A stretch of 64,000 bases of DNA from the NCBI RefSeq assembly GCF_947179015.1, contig NZ_CAMXCM010000004.1, positions 62,001 through 126,000 of the forward strand, read 5' to 3'. Of the stretch, positions 28,123-37,611 are shown in pieces (position 1 is the stretch's first letter; every line of letters starts with the position of its first letter). The translations under genes and the position numbers were made by a program. The stretch is from Commensalibacter communis. GTDB lineage: Bacteria > Pseudomonadota > Alphaproteobacteria > Acetobacterales > Acetobacteraceae. The notes below the pieces were generated by a model. It was given only the letters and a program-made list of their open reading frames with translations. It had not been told where the DNA came from and did no database searches.

Positions 28123-28689
28123 TTACGAAGTTTGATAGGGAATATCTGCAAACAGATCTTCTTTCTTAGGCAAATCTTGTAAACTATTTAACCCCAAATA
28201 ACTTAAAAAATCCTGAGTAGTCCCCCATAAGATCGGACGACCTGGCACGGCTTTCGTCCCACAGGGTTTGATTAAAACACTTTCCAATAAACTGTCCAAG
28301 ACATTTTGCCCTAAACTCACACCACGGATATTTTCGATTTCTGCACGCGTGCAAGGTTGATGATACGCGATAATCGCCAATGTTTCCATTGCTGCACGAG
28401 ATAGACGTTTTGGTTTATTAATGACTTTAACCAAATAAGGAGCTAATTCCTCGGCAGTTCTGAACTGCCATCCGCCTGCTATATTGTATAATCGAATGCC
28501 TTTATTCCGATATTCTTGTTGTAATTGCTCTAAAATTAATTGTAGTTCGTTACTTAATGCCGTCATGTCTTCTGAGGATACAGCGTTTTTTATCAACAGC
28601 TCGATCATTGATTTTTCAGAGACTGGGTTTTCCTGAGAAAAAATAAACGCCTCAAGCACTTCTTTAAACAATATTGGAATGACGGTCAT
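28123..28689 (-). CDS. scpB: Segregation and condensation protein B
   Basis: 188 residues of two winged-helix domains. The hallmark RLSRAAMETLAIIAYHQP and the NIRGV segment are present, with VPGRPILWGTT near the end. ScpB dimers bind ScpA and the SMC ATPase to compact and separate chromosomes. It overlaps scpA by 4 bases (ATGA). Confidence 0.96.
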   Translation of the reverse strand: MTVIPILFKEVLEAFIFSQENPVSEKSMIELLIKNAVSSEDMTALSNELQLILEQLQQEYRNKGIRLYNIAGGWQFRTAEELAPYLVKVINKPKRLSRAAMETLAIIAYHQPCTRAEIENIRGVSLGQNVLDSLLESVLIKPCGTKAVPGRPILWGTTQDFLSYLGLNSLQDLPKKEDLFADIPYQTS

Positions 28690-29510
28690 TGCTTTATCTC
28701 TTCATCAGCTTTCTTCAATTGAATACGTCCAAATTGCTCTTTTTGATTTAATTGGATTTGACCATCTTTGGCCAACTCTAACCCTGCTAACAACGTACCA
28801 CTCCACGCAGCTTTCACCCGACGAGAGATCATATCAATCGTGACCCCAGGCTCTTGTAATGACGTATAGCTGGGCAAAAATGCATCCAAAACATGCCAAC
28901 CTGGAACATCACTTTGACCCAATAATCGTTTCAATCGGGATAATGCATCCCGAACCGTCCAAAAATTAAACGAGCGTATTCTCCATGATTTCTTTTTAGA
29001 CTTTCGCCGCGCCACACCAACATATGCATTCATAAAACGCGAAATATCCAAAACGACCCCAGAAGAGTCAATTTCTGTATGATCTTCATAATAACCGCGA
29101 GTGAACACTTCGCTTCCCAACAAAGGTCGATCATTCATCCATCTTGCAACTTTGTTGATATGTTCCAATTCTTCTAAACGTTCTTGTAATAGATCAACAG
29201 CGTGTTCGGTTTCTTCACCATCAATAGGCTTTTCTGGTAATAACAAGCAAGATTTTAACCAAGCTAACCATGCCGCCATCACAAGCCAATCCGCCGCCAG
29301 TTCCAGACGAATTTTACGTGCAGATTCAATAATTTCTAAATATTGTTCGACGAGTTGTAAAATGGAGATTTTGGACAGATCCACTTTTTGCGTGCGAGCC
29401 AGCTGCAACAGCAAATCCAACGGCCCTTCAAATCCATCTAAATGCACAACAAAGGATTCAGTTTCCCAAATCCCTTGTTCCAACCCGATATCAATTAATT
29501 CTGACATCAA
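28686..29510 (-). CDS. scpA: Segregation and condensation protein A
   Basis: 274 residues. The kleisin N-terminal helix bundle is clear (FEGPLDLLLQLARTQKVDLSKISILQ) and the middle AADWLVMAAWLAWLKSCLLLP is diagnostic. The C-terminal winged helix that bridges SMC heads is less conserved. It overlaps scpB and starts 12 bases after the SPOR gene stop. The SMC protein is not in the window. Confidence 0.95.
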   Translation of the reverse strand: MMSELIDIGLEQGIWETESFVVHLDGFEGPLDLLLQLARTQKVDLSKISILQLVEQYLEIIESARKIRLELAADWLVMAAWLAWLKSCLLLPEKPIDGEETEHAVDLLQERLEELEHINKVARWMNDRPLLGSEVFTRGYYEDHTEIDSSGVVLDISRFMNAYVGVARRKSKKKSWRIRSFNFWTVRDALSRLKRLLGQSDVPGWHVLDAFLPSYTSLQEPGVTIDMISRRVKAAWSGTLLAGLELAKDGQIQLNQKEQFGRIQLKKADEEIKQ

Positions 29511-29522
29511 ACGGTTAAATCA

Positions 29523-30533
29523 TTAATACGCAATCGTACAAGCAACGCCTTTTGCTTTTAACTGACCACATACTGTATTCACTTGCGCTTTGGAAGCTAA
29601 TCCTTTGACGCGCAAACGATATACATCTTTACCATTCACTTCTGCTTTTTGAATAGAAGGGGAATATTTCCCAAGGACTTCAGGCGCTTTCTTTTTCAAG
29701 ACTTGCCATTGTTTTTGCGCTGCTTCATGAGACCCAAGTGAAGCCAATTGTATTCCAAAACTACCTGATGAAGATTGATGAGCTTCAGGTTTTTTAGTCG
29801 TTTTTTTAGGTTCTGGTGCCTTGGTCTCTTTATTCTCTTTAGCGTGATGCTGAGGCTGATGCTTTGGACGCGCAACATGTTTAGGAGGCGCTTCTACAGC
29901 AGCACTATTCTCTGTTTCTGGTTTAGAGGTTGCCGCAGATGTCGTCGGTGTGGTTGTGTGATGCCCTGGAGGTGGCTTAACTGCTGGGGGATGATTAAAT
30001 TGTTCAGCAAGTGCCTGTGGGTTGGCTTGTTCTGGTCCAGAGGCCAACCCTGGCTGTCCATTTGGTGCATTCGCACTGGGAACATTACCATTTAAGCCGT
30101 TCTCACCCATACCCATACCAATGGTTTCAACATTTCCAGAATTGGCAGGTTTAACCTTTGCTACTTCCGCTGGGGGTTCAAAAACAGGAATTCCAGAGTT
30201 CGATGACTTAAAGAATATCCACCCACCGATGAAAACAACCAGTAACGCGCCAATCCCCCCAGCAGCATAGGTTAAACGACGGGTTGTATCCCCACCATTA
30301 TTCCCACCGCCAAAAGAATTCATAAAGCCCAGTCGAGGTGATTTGCGACGATCATAATCCTGATCTCCATAATCCTCTTCTTCGTCATCATGATAGCGTG
30401 AAGCCATCCGTTCACGATCATTATAAACCCGTTGTTCTGGATGAGGAGAAGGATTATTTCCCCCATCATCCAACGAATCTTCATCAAAAAATGATTTTCT
30501 TTTTGAAGGGTCTGGTGAATTTGGATCGATCAT
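29523..30533 (-). CDS. SPOR domain envelope protein
   Basis: 336 residues. An acidic cytoplasmic N-terminus (about 1-85) precedes one membrane helix at about 88-108 (YAAGGIGALLVVFIGGWIFF), a long Pro/Lys/His-rich periplasmic linker, and a C-terminal SPOR domain (SFGIQLASLGSHEAAQKQW to AKGVACTIAY). SPOR domains bind peptidoglycan stripped of stem peptides at the division site. It overlaps argS by 4 bases and leads to scpA. It likely helps cell division, like FtsN, which is inference. Confidence 0.9.
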   Translation of the reverse strand: MIDPNSPDPSKRKSFFDEDSLDDGGNNPSPHPEQRVYNDRERMASRYHDDEEEDYGDQDYDRRKSPRLGFMNSFGGGNNGGDTTRRLTYAAGGIGALLVVFIGGWIFFKSSNSGIPVFEPPAEVAKVKPANSGNVETIGMGMGENGLNGNVPSANAPNGQPGLASGPEQANPQALAEQFNHPPAVKPPPGHHTTTPTTSAATSKPETENSAAVEAPPKHVARPKHQPQHHAKENKETKAPEPKKTTKKPEAHQSSSGSFGIQLASLGSHEAAQKQWQVLKKKAPEVLGKYSPSIQKAEVNGKDVYRLRVKGLASKAQVNTVCGQLKAKGVACTIAY

Positions 30534-32320
30534 CTCATTTCCTCTACTGGTTCAACACCTAAAATCATCATTGCAGAACGAATAATACACGCTGTGGCTT
30601 CTACCAATGCCAAACGAGCCATCGTTCCTGACAAGTCATCCTCTTGAATAAAACGTAGTGTAGCATCATCGCGCCCAGCATTCCATAAGGCATGAAAATC
30701 TGAGGCAACTTCTGTTAAATAATATGCGATACGATGCGGCTCTCTGGTTAACGCCGCACTTTCAACAATACGAGACCATTGCGCCAAACGACGCATCAAA
30801 TTTAGCTCTGAATCGCTTTTTAACATGGTCAGCTCTTGTTGAGCCAACTTTGTTGGTTTGAGTACATCTGCTCCCATCGCCTCGGCAGCAGAACGTAATA
30901 CAGAACGACATCTTGCATGCGCATATTGAACATAGAATACTGGATTATCTCGTGTTTGTGCAATCACTTGTTCCAGATCAAAATTCATTTGTGCGTCTGA
31001 TTTACGTGTCAGCATCGTAAAGCGCACAGCATCTTTACCCACTTCGTCAATCAAATCTCGCAGCGTGACAAACGTCCCTGCGCGTTTAGACATCTTAACG
31101 ACTTCGCCATTCCGCACCACACGCACGATTTGACATAACACCACTTCGAAATCAACTGGGTTTTGATCGGTTAATGCCTTGATGGCTGCACGCATACGTG
31201 GCACATAGCCACCGTGATCTGCCCCCCAAATATCAATCAGGATTTTTGCACCGCGTTCTATTTTATCATAGTGATAGCCAATATCATTCGCAAAATAGGT
31301 TGCTGTTCCATCGGATTTACGCAAAGGACGATCGACATCATCGCCATAATTGGTTGATTTAAACAAAGTCTGCGGGCGTTGTTCCCAATCTTCAATCACT
31401 TTGCCTTTTGGAGGTTCCAGAACACCTGTATAAAGTAAGTCTTTATCTTTTAAAATTTGTAGTGCTTTGTCTGCTTTGCCAGAATCTAAGATAGATCGTT
31501 CTGATACAAACACCTCTTGATGAACACCCAATGCTTCTAGGTCTTCACGAATGCTGGTCATCATATGGGTTAAAACACATTCTCTGACTTTATCAAACCA
31601 AAAAGATGGTTCTTCTTTTTCAAATGAATCTTGATATTCCTCTGCCAATGCTTGACCAACAGGCACCAAGTAATCGCCTTGGTATTGTAACCCACCAGCC
31701 ATATAAGATTTATATTCCTCTTCAAAATCTTCCGCAGAAAGATCTTGACCTAAGGCTTGTAAATATCGCCAATACGCCGCCCATACCAATGCCACGACTT
31801 GGGTGCCGGCATCATTGATATAATATTCTTTGGTAACATCGAACCCTGCCTTAGCCATCAAATTGGCCAAAACATCCCCGACCACAGCACCTCGGCAATG
31901 CCCCACATGCATTGGCCCTGTTGGATTGGCAGAGACATATTCGACGTTGACAGCGATCCCTTGACCAATTTTGCTGGCACCAAAAGATTCACCTGTTTGT
32001 AAAATTGTTGAAACCAACTTTTGAAAAACAGAAGATGCAATCTTTAAATTAACAAACCCTGGCCCTGCTGGCTCGGCGTCATCTATTCCATCAATCTTCT
32101 TTAGATAATCTGCGAGTTCTTGCGCTAATTCCTGAGGTCGACGCTTAACAGCCTTGGCAATAATAAGCGCAGCATTCGTTGCCATGTCCCCATGTGCAGG
32201 ATCTTTGGTGGGGGTTAATTCAACCCGTTCCAATAAAGCTTCGGGCAAATCAGGCACGGTCTGCCGCAAGGCTTCCAAAACGTAGTGGCGGAAGAAAACG
32301 TACAGATTATGATTAATCAT
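30530..32320 (-). CDS. argS: Arginyl-tRNA synthetase
   Basis: 596 residues, class I. HIGH-type motif is HVGH in ANPTGPMHVGHCRGAVVGD, and the KMSKS-type loop is MSKRAGTFVTL. The N-terminal Add-1 domain and the C-terminal DALR anticodon domain (HARCRSVLRSA to the end) are both present. It charges tRNA-Arg. First of argS-SPOR-scpA-scpB, with a 4-base overlap to the SPOR gene. Confidence 0.98.
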   Translation of the reverse strand: MINHNLYVFFRHYVLEALRQTVPDLPEALLERVELTPTKDPAHGDMATNAALIIAKAVKRRPQELAQELADYLKKIDGIDDAEPAGPGFVNLKIASSVFQKLVSTILQTGESFGASKIGQGIAVNVEYVSANPTGPMHVGHCRGAVVGDVLANLMAKAGFDVTKEYYINDAGTQVVALVWAAYWRYLQALGQDLSAEDFEEEYKSYMAGGLQYQGDYLVPVGQALAEEYQDSFEKEEPSFWFDKVRECVLTHMMTSIREDLEALGVHQEVFVSERSILDSGKADKALQILKDKDLLYTGVLEPPKGKVIEDWEQRPQTLFKSTNYGDDVDRPLRKSDGTATYFANDIGYHYDKIERGAKILIDIWGADHGGYVPRMRAAIKALTDQNPVDFEVVLCQIVRVVRNGEVVKMSKRAGTFVTLRDLIDEVGKDAVRFTMLTRKSDAQMNFDLEQVIAQTRDNPVFYVQYAHARCRSVLRSAAEAMGADVLKPTKLAQQELTMLKSDSELNLMRRLAQWSRIVESAALTREPHRIAYYLTEVASDFHALWNAGRDDATLRFIQEDDLSGTMARLALVEATACIIRSAMMILGVEPVEEMR

Positions 32321-32422
32321 CTAAAAACTATCTTTCTCAAAAGCAAGGAATCTATCCTTCTCTATTTACATAAGCATTATCAAAAAAGCCATTCTATCTT
32401 TTCATTTAGACCAGAAAAAATC

Positions 32423-33601
32423 TTAAGCCAATACCGCTAAATCTGTCAGGCGTTGATATTCTTCCATCGCATAGCGATCCGTCATGCCCGCAATATAATC
32501 CGCCACTACACGGAACGCGCCTGATTGTTGTTTAGTTTTCAGGGCGTTCTCTAGGCGACTATGCCATTCTGTAGGCAATAAATCCATATTGGTCGATAAA
32601 ATTTCAAATAATTCTTTGATCAATAATTGTCCTTTACGACTCATCCGTTTGACACGCCAATGATAATATAGATTTTTATATAGAAATTGACGAATCTCTT
32701 GATTAGAATGCCCGATCTTTGGACTGAATTGCACCACACCTATTTTGGCATATCGAATATCATCAGGGTTTTTAGGACATAACTCTCTTATATTCAACGA
32801 CGTTTGTTTTTTTAAATCACTGACTAATATATTAATAACCCGTCTTATCATCTCGTGACGTAAGCGTTTATGCTGATGTTCTGTTGCTGGGCTTTCTTGG
32901 ATGACTTGCTTGGCTTCGTATAAAGCTTGCCCCACGATAGGTAAATCCTTCAAATCATCAAACTGTAATAATCCAGCCCGTAACCCATCATCTAAATCAT
33001 GGCTGTGATAGGCAATATCATCGGATATCGAAGCAATTTGAGCTTCAGCAGAGGCATAACTGGTTAATTCCAAAGGATAGAACTGATTATACGCTTTTAG
33101 ATAAGGATCTGGATCTAAAACTGGGCCATTATGTTTGGCTAGTCCTTCCAAACTCTCCCACGTTAAATTTAATCCGTCAAAATCAACATATCGTTGTTCT
33201 AGCCGAGTCACTTGTCGTAACGATTGGTCGTTATGAGAAAAGCCATTATAGCCTTTCATCCCTTCTTGCAACGCATGCTCGCCTGCATGCCCAAAAGGAG
33301 GATGCCCCACGTCATGTGCCAACGCCAAACATTCGGTTAAATCTTCATTAAGTTGCAAAGATCTGGCAACCGAACGCGCAATTTGTGCGACTTCCAAAGA
33401 ATGCGTTAATCGAGTGCGGAAAAAATCCCCTTCGTGATTTACGAAAACCTGAGTTTTATATTGTAATACTCGAAATCCAGTCGAATGGATCACACGATCC
33501 CGATCCCTCTGCCACGGCGTGCGCCCTGATGAGGATTCCGCTTCTGGATATACTCGTCCTTTAGCAGTCGCCTCTTGCACTGCATAAACTGCTAAATCCA
33601 T
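32423..33601 (-). CDS. dgt: dGTP triphosphohydrolase-like HD protein
   Basis: 392 residues. The HD metal site is visible (RLTHSLEVAQIAR, then LAHDVGHPPFGHAGEHAL) and DDIAYHSHDLDDGL follows. The HD hydrolase splits dNTPs to nucleoside and triphosphate. The length fits the dGTPase-like (type 2) group, whose nucleotide preference is not certain. It lies next to argS, as in related bacteria, with a 100-base gap. Confidence 0.94.
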   Translation of the reverse strand: MDLAVYAVQEATAKGRVYPEAESSSGRTPWQRDRDRVIHSTGFRVLQYKTQVFVNHEGDFFRTRLTHSLEVAQIARSVARSLQLNEDLTECLALAHDVGHPPFGHAGEHALQEGMKGYNGFSHNDQSLRQVTRLEQRYVDFDGLNLTWESLEGLAKHNGPVLDPDPYLKAYNQFYPLELTSYASAEAQIASISDDIAYHSHDLDDGLRAGLLQFDDLKDLPIVGQALYEAKQVIQESPATEHQHKRLRHEMIRRVINILVSDLKKQTSLNIRELCPKNPDDIRYAKIGVVQFSPKIGHSNQEIRQFLYKNLYYHWRVKRMSRKGQLLIKELFEILSTNMDLLPTEWHSRLENALKTKQQSGAFRVVADYIAGMTDRYAMEEYQRLTDLAVLA

Positions 33602-33732
33602 TTTTTCACTCTTCTGTTAAGTAATTACCCATATTAAAAATAATCTCATAATAACTATGATATATCTTTAAACCCTAGTAAACTTTATTCATCTGATGAA
33701 ATCAACTTTATACGGTAAATTAGGTCTATTTT

Positions 33733-34500
33733 ATGAAACTTGCCAGCTGGAATATTAACTCTATTCGCCAACGCCATACTCATGTTCAACAATGGTTAAC
33801 CAAAGAACAACCTGATTGGTTGTTTTTACAAGAAATCAAATGCCAAAATGAACAATTCCCGACAGAAATATTCGAAGAAATGGGCTATCAAGTCATCGTT
33901 AATGGACAAAAAGCCTATAATGGCGTTGCAATTTTAAGTCGACACCCTTTTCAACTAAACCACACGGTTTTGCCAGACTTAAATGAAGAAGAACCTCAGG
34001 CACGTTATCTGGAAATTGAAAGCCAAGGGGTTACTTTATGTAATCTATATTTACCTAATGGCAATTCAGGGGGTGAAGAAGGCTTTCAAAGAAAGCTGCA
34101 TTTCATTGATGCACTTATTAACCGTGCAGAGCATTTATTGCAGCATAAACAAGATTGCATCTTTGCTGGGGATTTTAATATTTGCCCCACCAATCAAGAT
34201 TACGCACCGCAAACTTTATCTGCCGAAGATGCGTTGGTCAAACCCGAAAGCCGTAACGGATTTTACCAATTATTATGGCTGGGATTGACCGATGCATTGC
34301 GCGCCATTTATCCTACAGAAACGCTTTATACCTTCTGGGACTATACCAGAGGCGCATGGCAACGAAATGCTGGGCTAAGGATCGATCATGCTTTGCTGTC
34401 ACCAAAAATTGCTGAGCAATTAAAAAGCTTTACCATTGATAAAGCTGAAAGAGATAAAGAACAACCCTCTGACCACGTTCCCATTATTATCGAATTCTAA
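33733..34500 (+). CDS. xth: Exodeoxyribonuclease III (AP endonuclease)
   Basis: 255 residues, endonuclease/exonuclease/phosphatase fold. WNINSIRQR, LQEIKCQ (metal Glu), LPNGNSGGE, GDFNICP and SDHVPIIIEF (catalytic Asp-His) follow in the expected order. It nicks DNA at abasic sites and trims 3' ends in base excision repair. Length equals E. coli XthA-like enzymes. Divergent from dgt; the hairpin at 34505 ends it. Confidence 0.96.
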   Translation: MKLASWNINSIRQRHTHVQQWLTKEQPDWLFLQEIKCQNEQFPTEIFEEMGYQVIVNGQKAYNGVAILSRHPFQLNHTVLPDLNEEEPQARYLEIESQGVTLCNLYLPNGNSGGEEGFQRKLHFIDALINRAEHLLQHKQDCIFAGDFNICPTNQDYAPQTLSAEDALVKPESRNGFYQLLWLGLTDALRAIYPTETLYTFWDYTRGAWQRNAGLRIDHALLSPKIAEQLKSFTIDKAERDKEQPSDHVPIIIEF

Positions 34501-34504
34501 TATA

Positions 34505-34540
34505 CAAAAAAAAGCGCTGTGAGTAACGCGCTTTTTTATT
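34505..34540. terminator. Bidirectional terminator xth/glycosyltransferase
   Basis: AAAAAAGCGC and GCGCTTTTTT form a 10-base stem with a 10-base loop. T runs exist on both strands. It serves xth and the convergent glycosyltransferase-like gene. Confidence 0.83.
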
Positions 34541-34567
34541 TAGTCAGATACTGATTATTCAATATTC

Positions 34568-35674
34568 TTATTGCGTTGAATGACTTGTCTCGATAACTTG
34601 CCACCATAATTCTTGATGATTTAACATAATCAAAGAAGGTCGTTGCCCTTGCCCTTTTAAACAACGATAAAGATTTCTGTTAACGGCACGATTGAAAATA
34701 CCAGGACCTGTTTTATAGGTTGGAAACAAACTAGGATTGACATAACAATTGTGATATAGAGATCGAATACATTCATTCAGAATTGGACTATTTGCAACTG
34801 AGCCAAAAAAATCATTATGAACAACGTCAATGTCAGCCAAGAAGAACACATGTTCATACATTGTTGGTAAAACTGTACAAAACTGCTCTACTGATTTTAT
34901 ACGAAGTCCCGTTCCCAACCACCAACCACCATATTGATTAATCACGTGAACACGTAAAAAATCTTCGGCTTCAACGGGCGAATTTAAAGAAAGAAAGAGT
35001 TGTCTTGCTTCAATACCGTAATTTTGATACAGCCAATCGACTGCCTCTGTTTTACTGAAAATTTTGCAATTAAAATATCCTAATTGTTGATGATACTCAA
35101 AATTACTTCTATCTTCAGAAACGTCTTCATCCCAATACATAAATAGATTATTAGGAATCACCTGAATCATACTGTTGGCATAGGTTCTGCCTTGTACTGA
35201 TAATTGAGGTCTAAAATTAAACAAATCCATCATAATTGAAAGGTAGGTACGATCAGCACCTTCACCAGTTGGAAATTCCTCGTAACAATTCCCCATCATC
35301 AAAACGGCAGATAATGCGTCATGGTTATCTTTATAATGTTTCCAACCTGTGACGTAATTATAAAAAGGAATACTGAGACCTTTTAACTGTTCCAGATCTT
35401 CATCTTTTAAAGGGAATCCTCCTTTTAAAAGCGCAACCATTCGGATCATCCATAGGACATGGCTTAATGGATGTTCTGACGGGCTTTTAGAGTGCATATT
35501 ATATGCAAGTTTATAGAAAAAAGCTGCTTCGCCATAAAAATGATTGGTAATTAAAACATTTCCAATGTCATATGCCGCAAGAACATCGTTCACACCACGT
35601 TGCTGATATGTTTCCAATGCCTGTGGGCAAATAGACAACATATCTGTATAATCTACAGATTGGTTGGGTTCCAT
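34568..35674 (-). CDS. GT32/capsule-type glycosyltransferase-like, DXD altered
   Basis: 368 residues. The N-terminal 170 residues look alpha-helical (TPR-like). The rest matches the sugar-binding DXD group: IPNNLFMYWDED and AEDFLRVHVINQYGGWWLGTGLR. In most relatives the last stretch reads GGxYxDxDv, with two Asp for metal; here the positions are Gly and Thr-Gly (LGTGL). A possible alternative metal site, LADIDVVHND, lies further on. It may be inactive, metal-independent, or act on another donor. No signal peptide. It stands alone, convergent with xth. Confidence 0.72.
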   Translation of the reverse strand: MEPNQSVDYTDMLSICPQALETYQQRGVNDVLAAYDIGNVLITNHFYGEAAFFYKLAYNMHSKSPSEHPLSHVLWMIRMVALLKGGFPLKDEDLEQLKGLSIPFYNYVTGWKHYKDNHDALSAVLMMGNCYEEFPTGEGADRTYLSIMMDLFNFRPQLSVQGRTYANSMIQVIPNNLFMYWDEDVSEDRSNFEYHQQLGYFNCKIFSKTEAVDWLYQNYGIEARQLFLSLNSPVEAEDFLRVHVINQYGGWWLGTGLRIKSVEQFCTVLPTMYEHVFFLADIDVVHNDFFGSVANSPILNECIRSLYHNCYVNPSLFPTYKTGPGIFNRAVNRNLYRCLKGQGQRPSLIMLNHQELWWQVIETSHSTQ

Positions 35675-35968
35675 ATTCTTTACCTATGATATAAATAAAA
35701 TAATGAATTTCAAAAAAAATATAATACAATTATTTTCATTAAAAAGCTATTTTTTTATATAATGTTCTGATTACATTATCTAACAATTTTTTTATTTATT
35801 ATTATATCAAAATAGACCATGTTTACTTTATCTATTCTATATAACAAAAAATGATGATTTAGGATCTATATCAATGACTAAATCTGTTTTACAGAAAACA
35901 AAGAAAACTCCTTTGCTTTCTTATTATCTTTTCGTATTATAGAGCGTTTTGATGAAATAAGGTATGAA

Positions 35969-36898
35969 ATGTGTAAAAAATCACTTTTAAGAGCTATCCC
36001 TACTATAATTAGCGTAAGTTTGCTCTCTTCTTCTTTAGCCATGGCTCAACAGCCTGTTACAACTGCTGCTGCGTCTAAACTCTCTTTTCCAGCACCTGCA
36101 TTGCTAGATGAAGATAACGGTTATCAACTACAGCATAATAATACTTATGGAAATTGGAGCATCGTAGCAGGTCAACCTTACGCCAGCTTATTGTGGCAAC
36201 AACCTAATTCATCGATTAAACTGTATATCACACCATCAGCACATATGATCAGCATTGATGTTGTGGCCAAGAAAAAAGAAAATAGGGCCTTAAGACTGCC
36301 ATTTATTACATGGAATATCAAAAATGTTTCCGTCGTTTTAAATAAAATTAGCGATCGTGAAGGCTGGGTTCAATTCTCAACCGCTGTTTATACGCAAAAT
36401 ATTGACAAGCTGGTCTCTGCTTTAGAAAGCGATTCCCCAATGGTTATTAACCTTTCAACATTGACCTCAATTCCCATCAGCACAGATGGTCTGCGGTCTG
36501 CAATGAATGATTTTATCCAATTGATTCGCCAAAACAACTTAATTGCCCCCAAACCTTTGGCGTTAAACGAAGTTCAAGATGATTCATTTGTTCCTTTGGA
36601 TGGAATGTCACCCCAACTATTTCCATTATATCAAGAAACAAATTACTACGTTAAACAATGCCTAACCATGACCAAGCCTGGCCAAGAAAAAATGAGGACA
36701 GATATTTGTTTAAGAAGAAATGATCTATTAAAACAAATGGAAAAGAAAGGCTGGTGTTGGGGCAGTAACGACCCAGATCAACATGACAAAGATAAAATCT
36801 GGCGGAAATGCATCATGAGCCCCAAAGGCGAAGTCGATAAAATCAAAGAAAAAACCAAGAAAGATTTCGAAAAAGCCAAAGCAATAACAAATAATTAA
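35969..36898 (+). CDS. Secreted hypothetical protein, paralog 1
   Basis: 309 residues. A signal peptide (SSSLAMAQQ) gives a periplasmic or outer product. The mature part has NTYGNWSIVAGQPYASLLW near its start, a form shared with the next gene (KYGEWRYNPQSNPPTLMWW). It has a Cys pair region (KKGWCWGSND) and a Lys-rich end. No known family is recognised. It starts 294 bases past the glycosyltransferase gene, on the other strand. The function is unknown. Confidence 0.65.
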   Translation: MCKKSLLRAIPTIISVSLLSSSLAMAQQPVTTAAASKLSFPAPALLDEDNGYQLQHNNTYGNWSIVAGQPYASLLWQQPNSSIKLYITPSAHMISIDVVAKKKENRALRLPFITWNIKNVSVVLNKISDREGWVQFSTAVYTQNIDKLVSALESDSPMVINLSTLTSIPISTDGLRSAMNDFIQLIRQNNLIAPKPLALNEVQDDSFVPLDGMSPQLFPLYQETNYYVKQCLTMTKPGQEKMRTDICLRRNDLLKQMEKKGWCWGSNDPDQHDKDKIWRKCIMSPKGEVDKIKEKTKKDFEKAKAITNN

Positions 36899-36958
36899 TT
36901 TTCATTTATTGTATTATAACCCATAATCGGTAAGATTAAATCAGCAAGAGGTAAATTT

Positions 36959-37549
36959 ATGGTTCATTCCCTTATTCATCGTTGGAAAATAGTTGGTATA
37001 TTATTAGCCAGCTTTGTAACATGCTCGGCATTTTCAGTTTCTGCGCATGCTGTTTCATCATCCCCTTCTGATTCACAAATGCAAAATGGTGCAATATCCC
37101 CTCTTTCTTATCCAAAATATGGGGAATGGCGTTATAACCCACAAAGTAATCCACCCACATTGATGTGGTGGAATACACGCATGGATATGGTTCCCGTTTT
37201 GTACATTTCATTTTTACCAGACCGAATTGTTCTTGATGCCGTAACCCCTGTTTGGCCCGATACTGGAATTATCTTTTATATCAAAGATAAAAGTGAAAAA
37301 TTAGGGTTCAATCTAACCCTAGATCATAAAACAAACAAAAACTGTTTTTATCGAGCAACTATCTACGGTCAAGATCGACAAGCATTCTTAAATGATTTAG
37401 TTACCTCACGCAAAGCAAGATTAATTACCCCTTCTTCTTATTCTCAATCCTTATCGCTACGACATGTATATCAAGCCATGCAATTAATGTTATCAAGTCA
37501 CCCTGATCTTCGGTTGACATTGCCTGCACCTACTAAGTATTCCAAATAA
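36959..37549 (+). CDS. Secreted hypothetical protein, paralog 2
   Basis: 196 residues with a signal peptide (cleavage near SAHAV at about residue 32). It shares layout with the gene 60 bases upstream: a YGEW/YGNW motif, then a beta-rich body, but lacks its last 100 residues. A glucokinase follows 62 bases on. Unknown function; the two look like diverged tandem duplicates. Confidence 0.62.
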   Translation: MVHSLIHRWKIVGILLASFVTCSAFSVSAHAVSSSPSDSQMQNGAISPLSYPKYGEWRYNPQSNPPTLMWWNTRMDMVPVLYISFLPDRIVLDAVTPVWPDTGIIFYIKDKSEKLGFNLTLDHKTNKNCFYRATIYGQDRQAFLNDLVTSRKARLITPSSYSQSLSLRHVYQAMQLMLSSHPDLRLTLPAPTKYSK

Positions 37550-37611
37550 GTCATTCACATTCATAATCACTCGGTTTTCAGTTAAAATCTATTTTATACA
37601 GGATATTCATT

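Noticed and set aside
29101-30095. Open frames opposite scpA and the SPOR gene
   Set aside because: Ser/Cys/Arg-rich reverse reading of coding DNA; the sense genes are certain.
35875-35943. 22-codon frame before the secreted paralogs
   Set aside because: Too short, no ribosome site, no sign of conservation to judge from.
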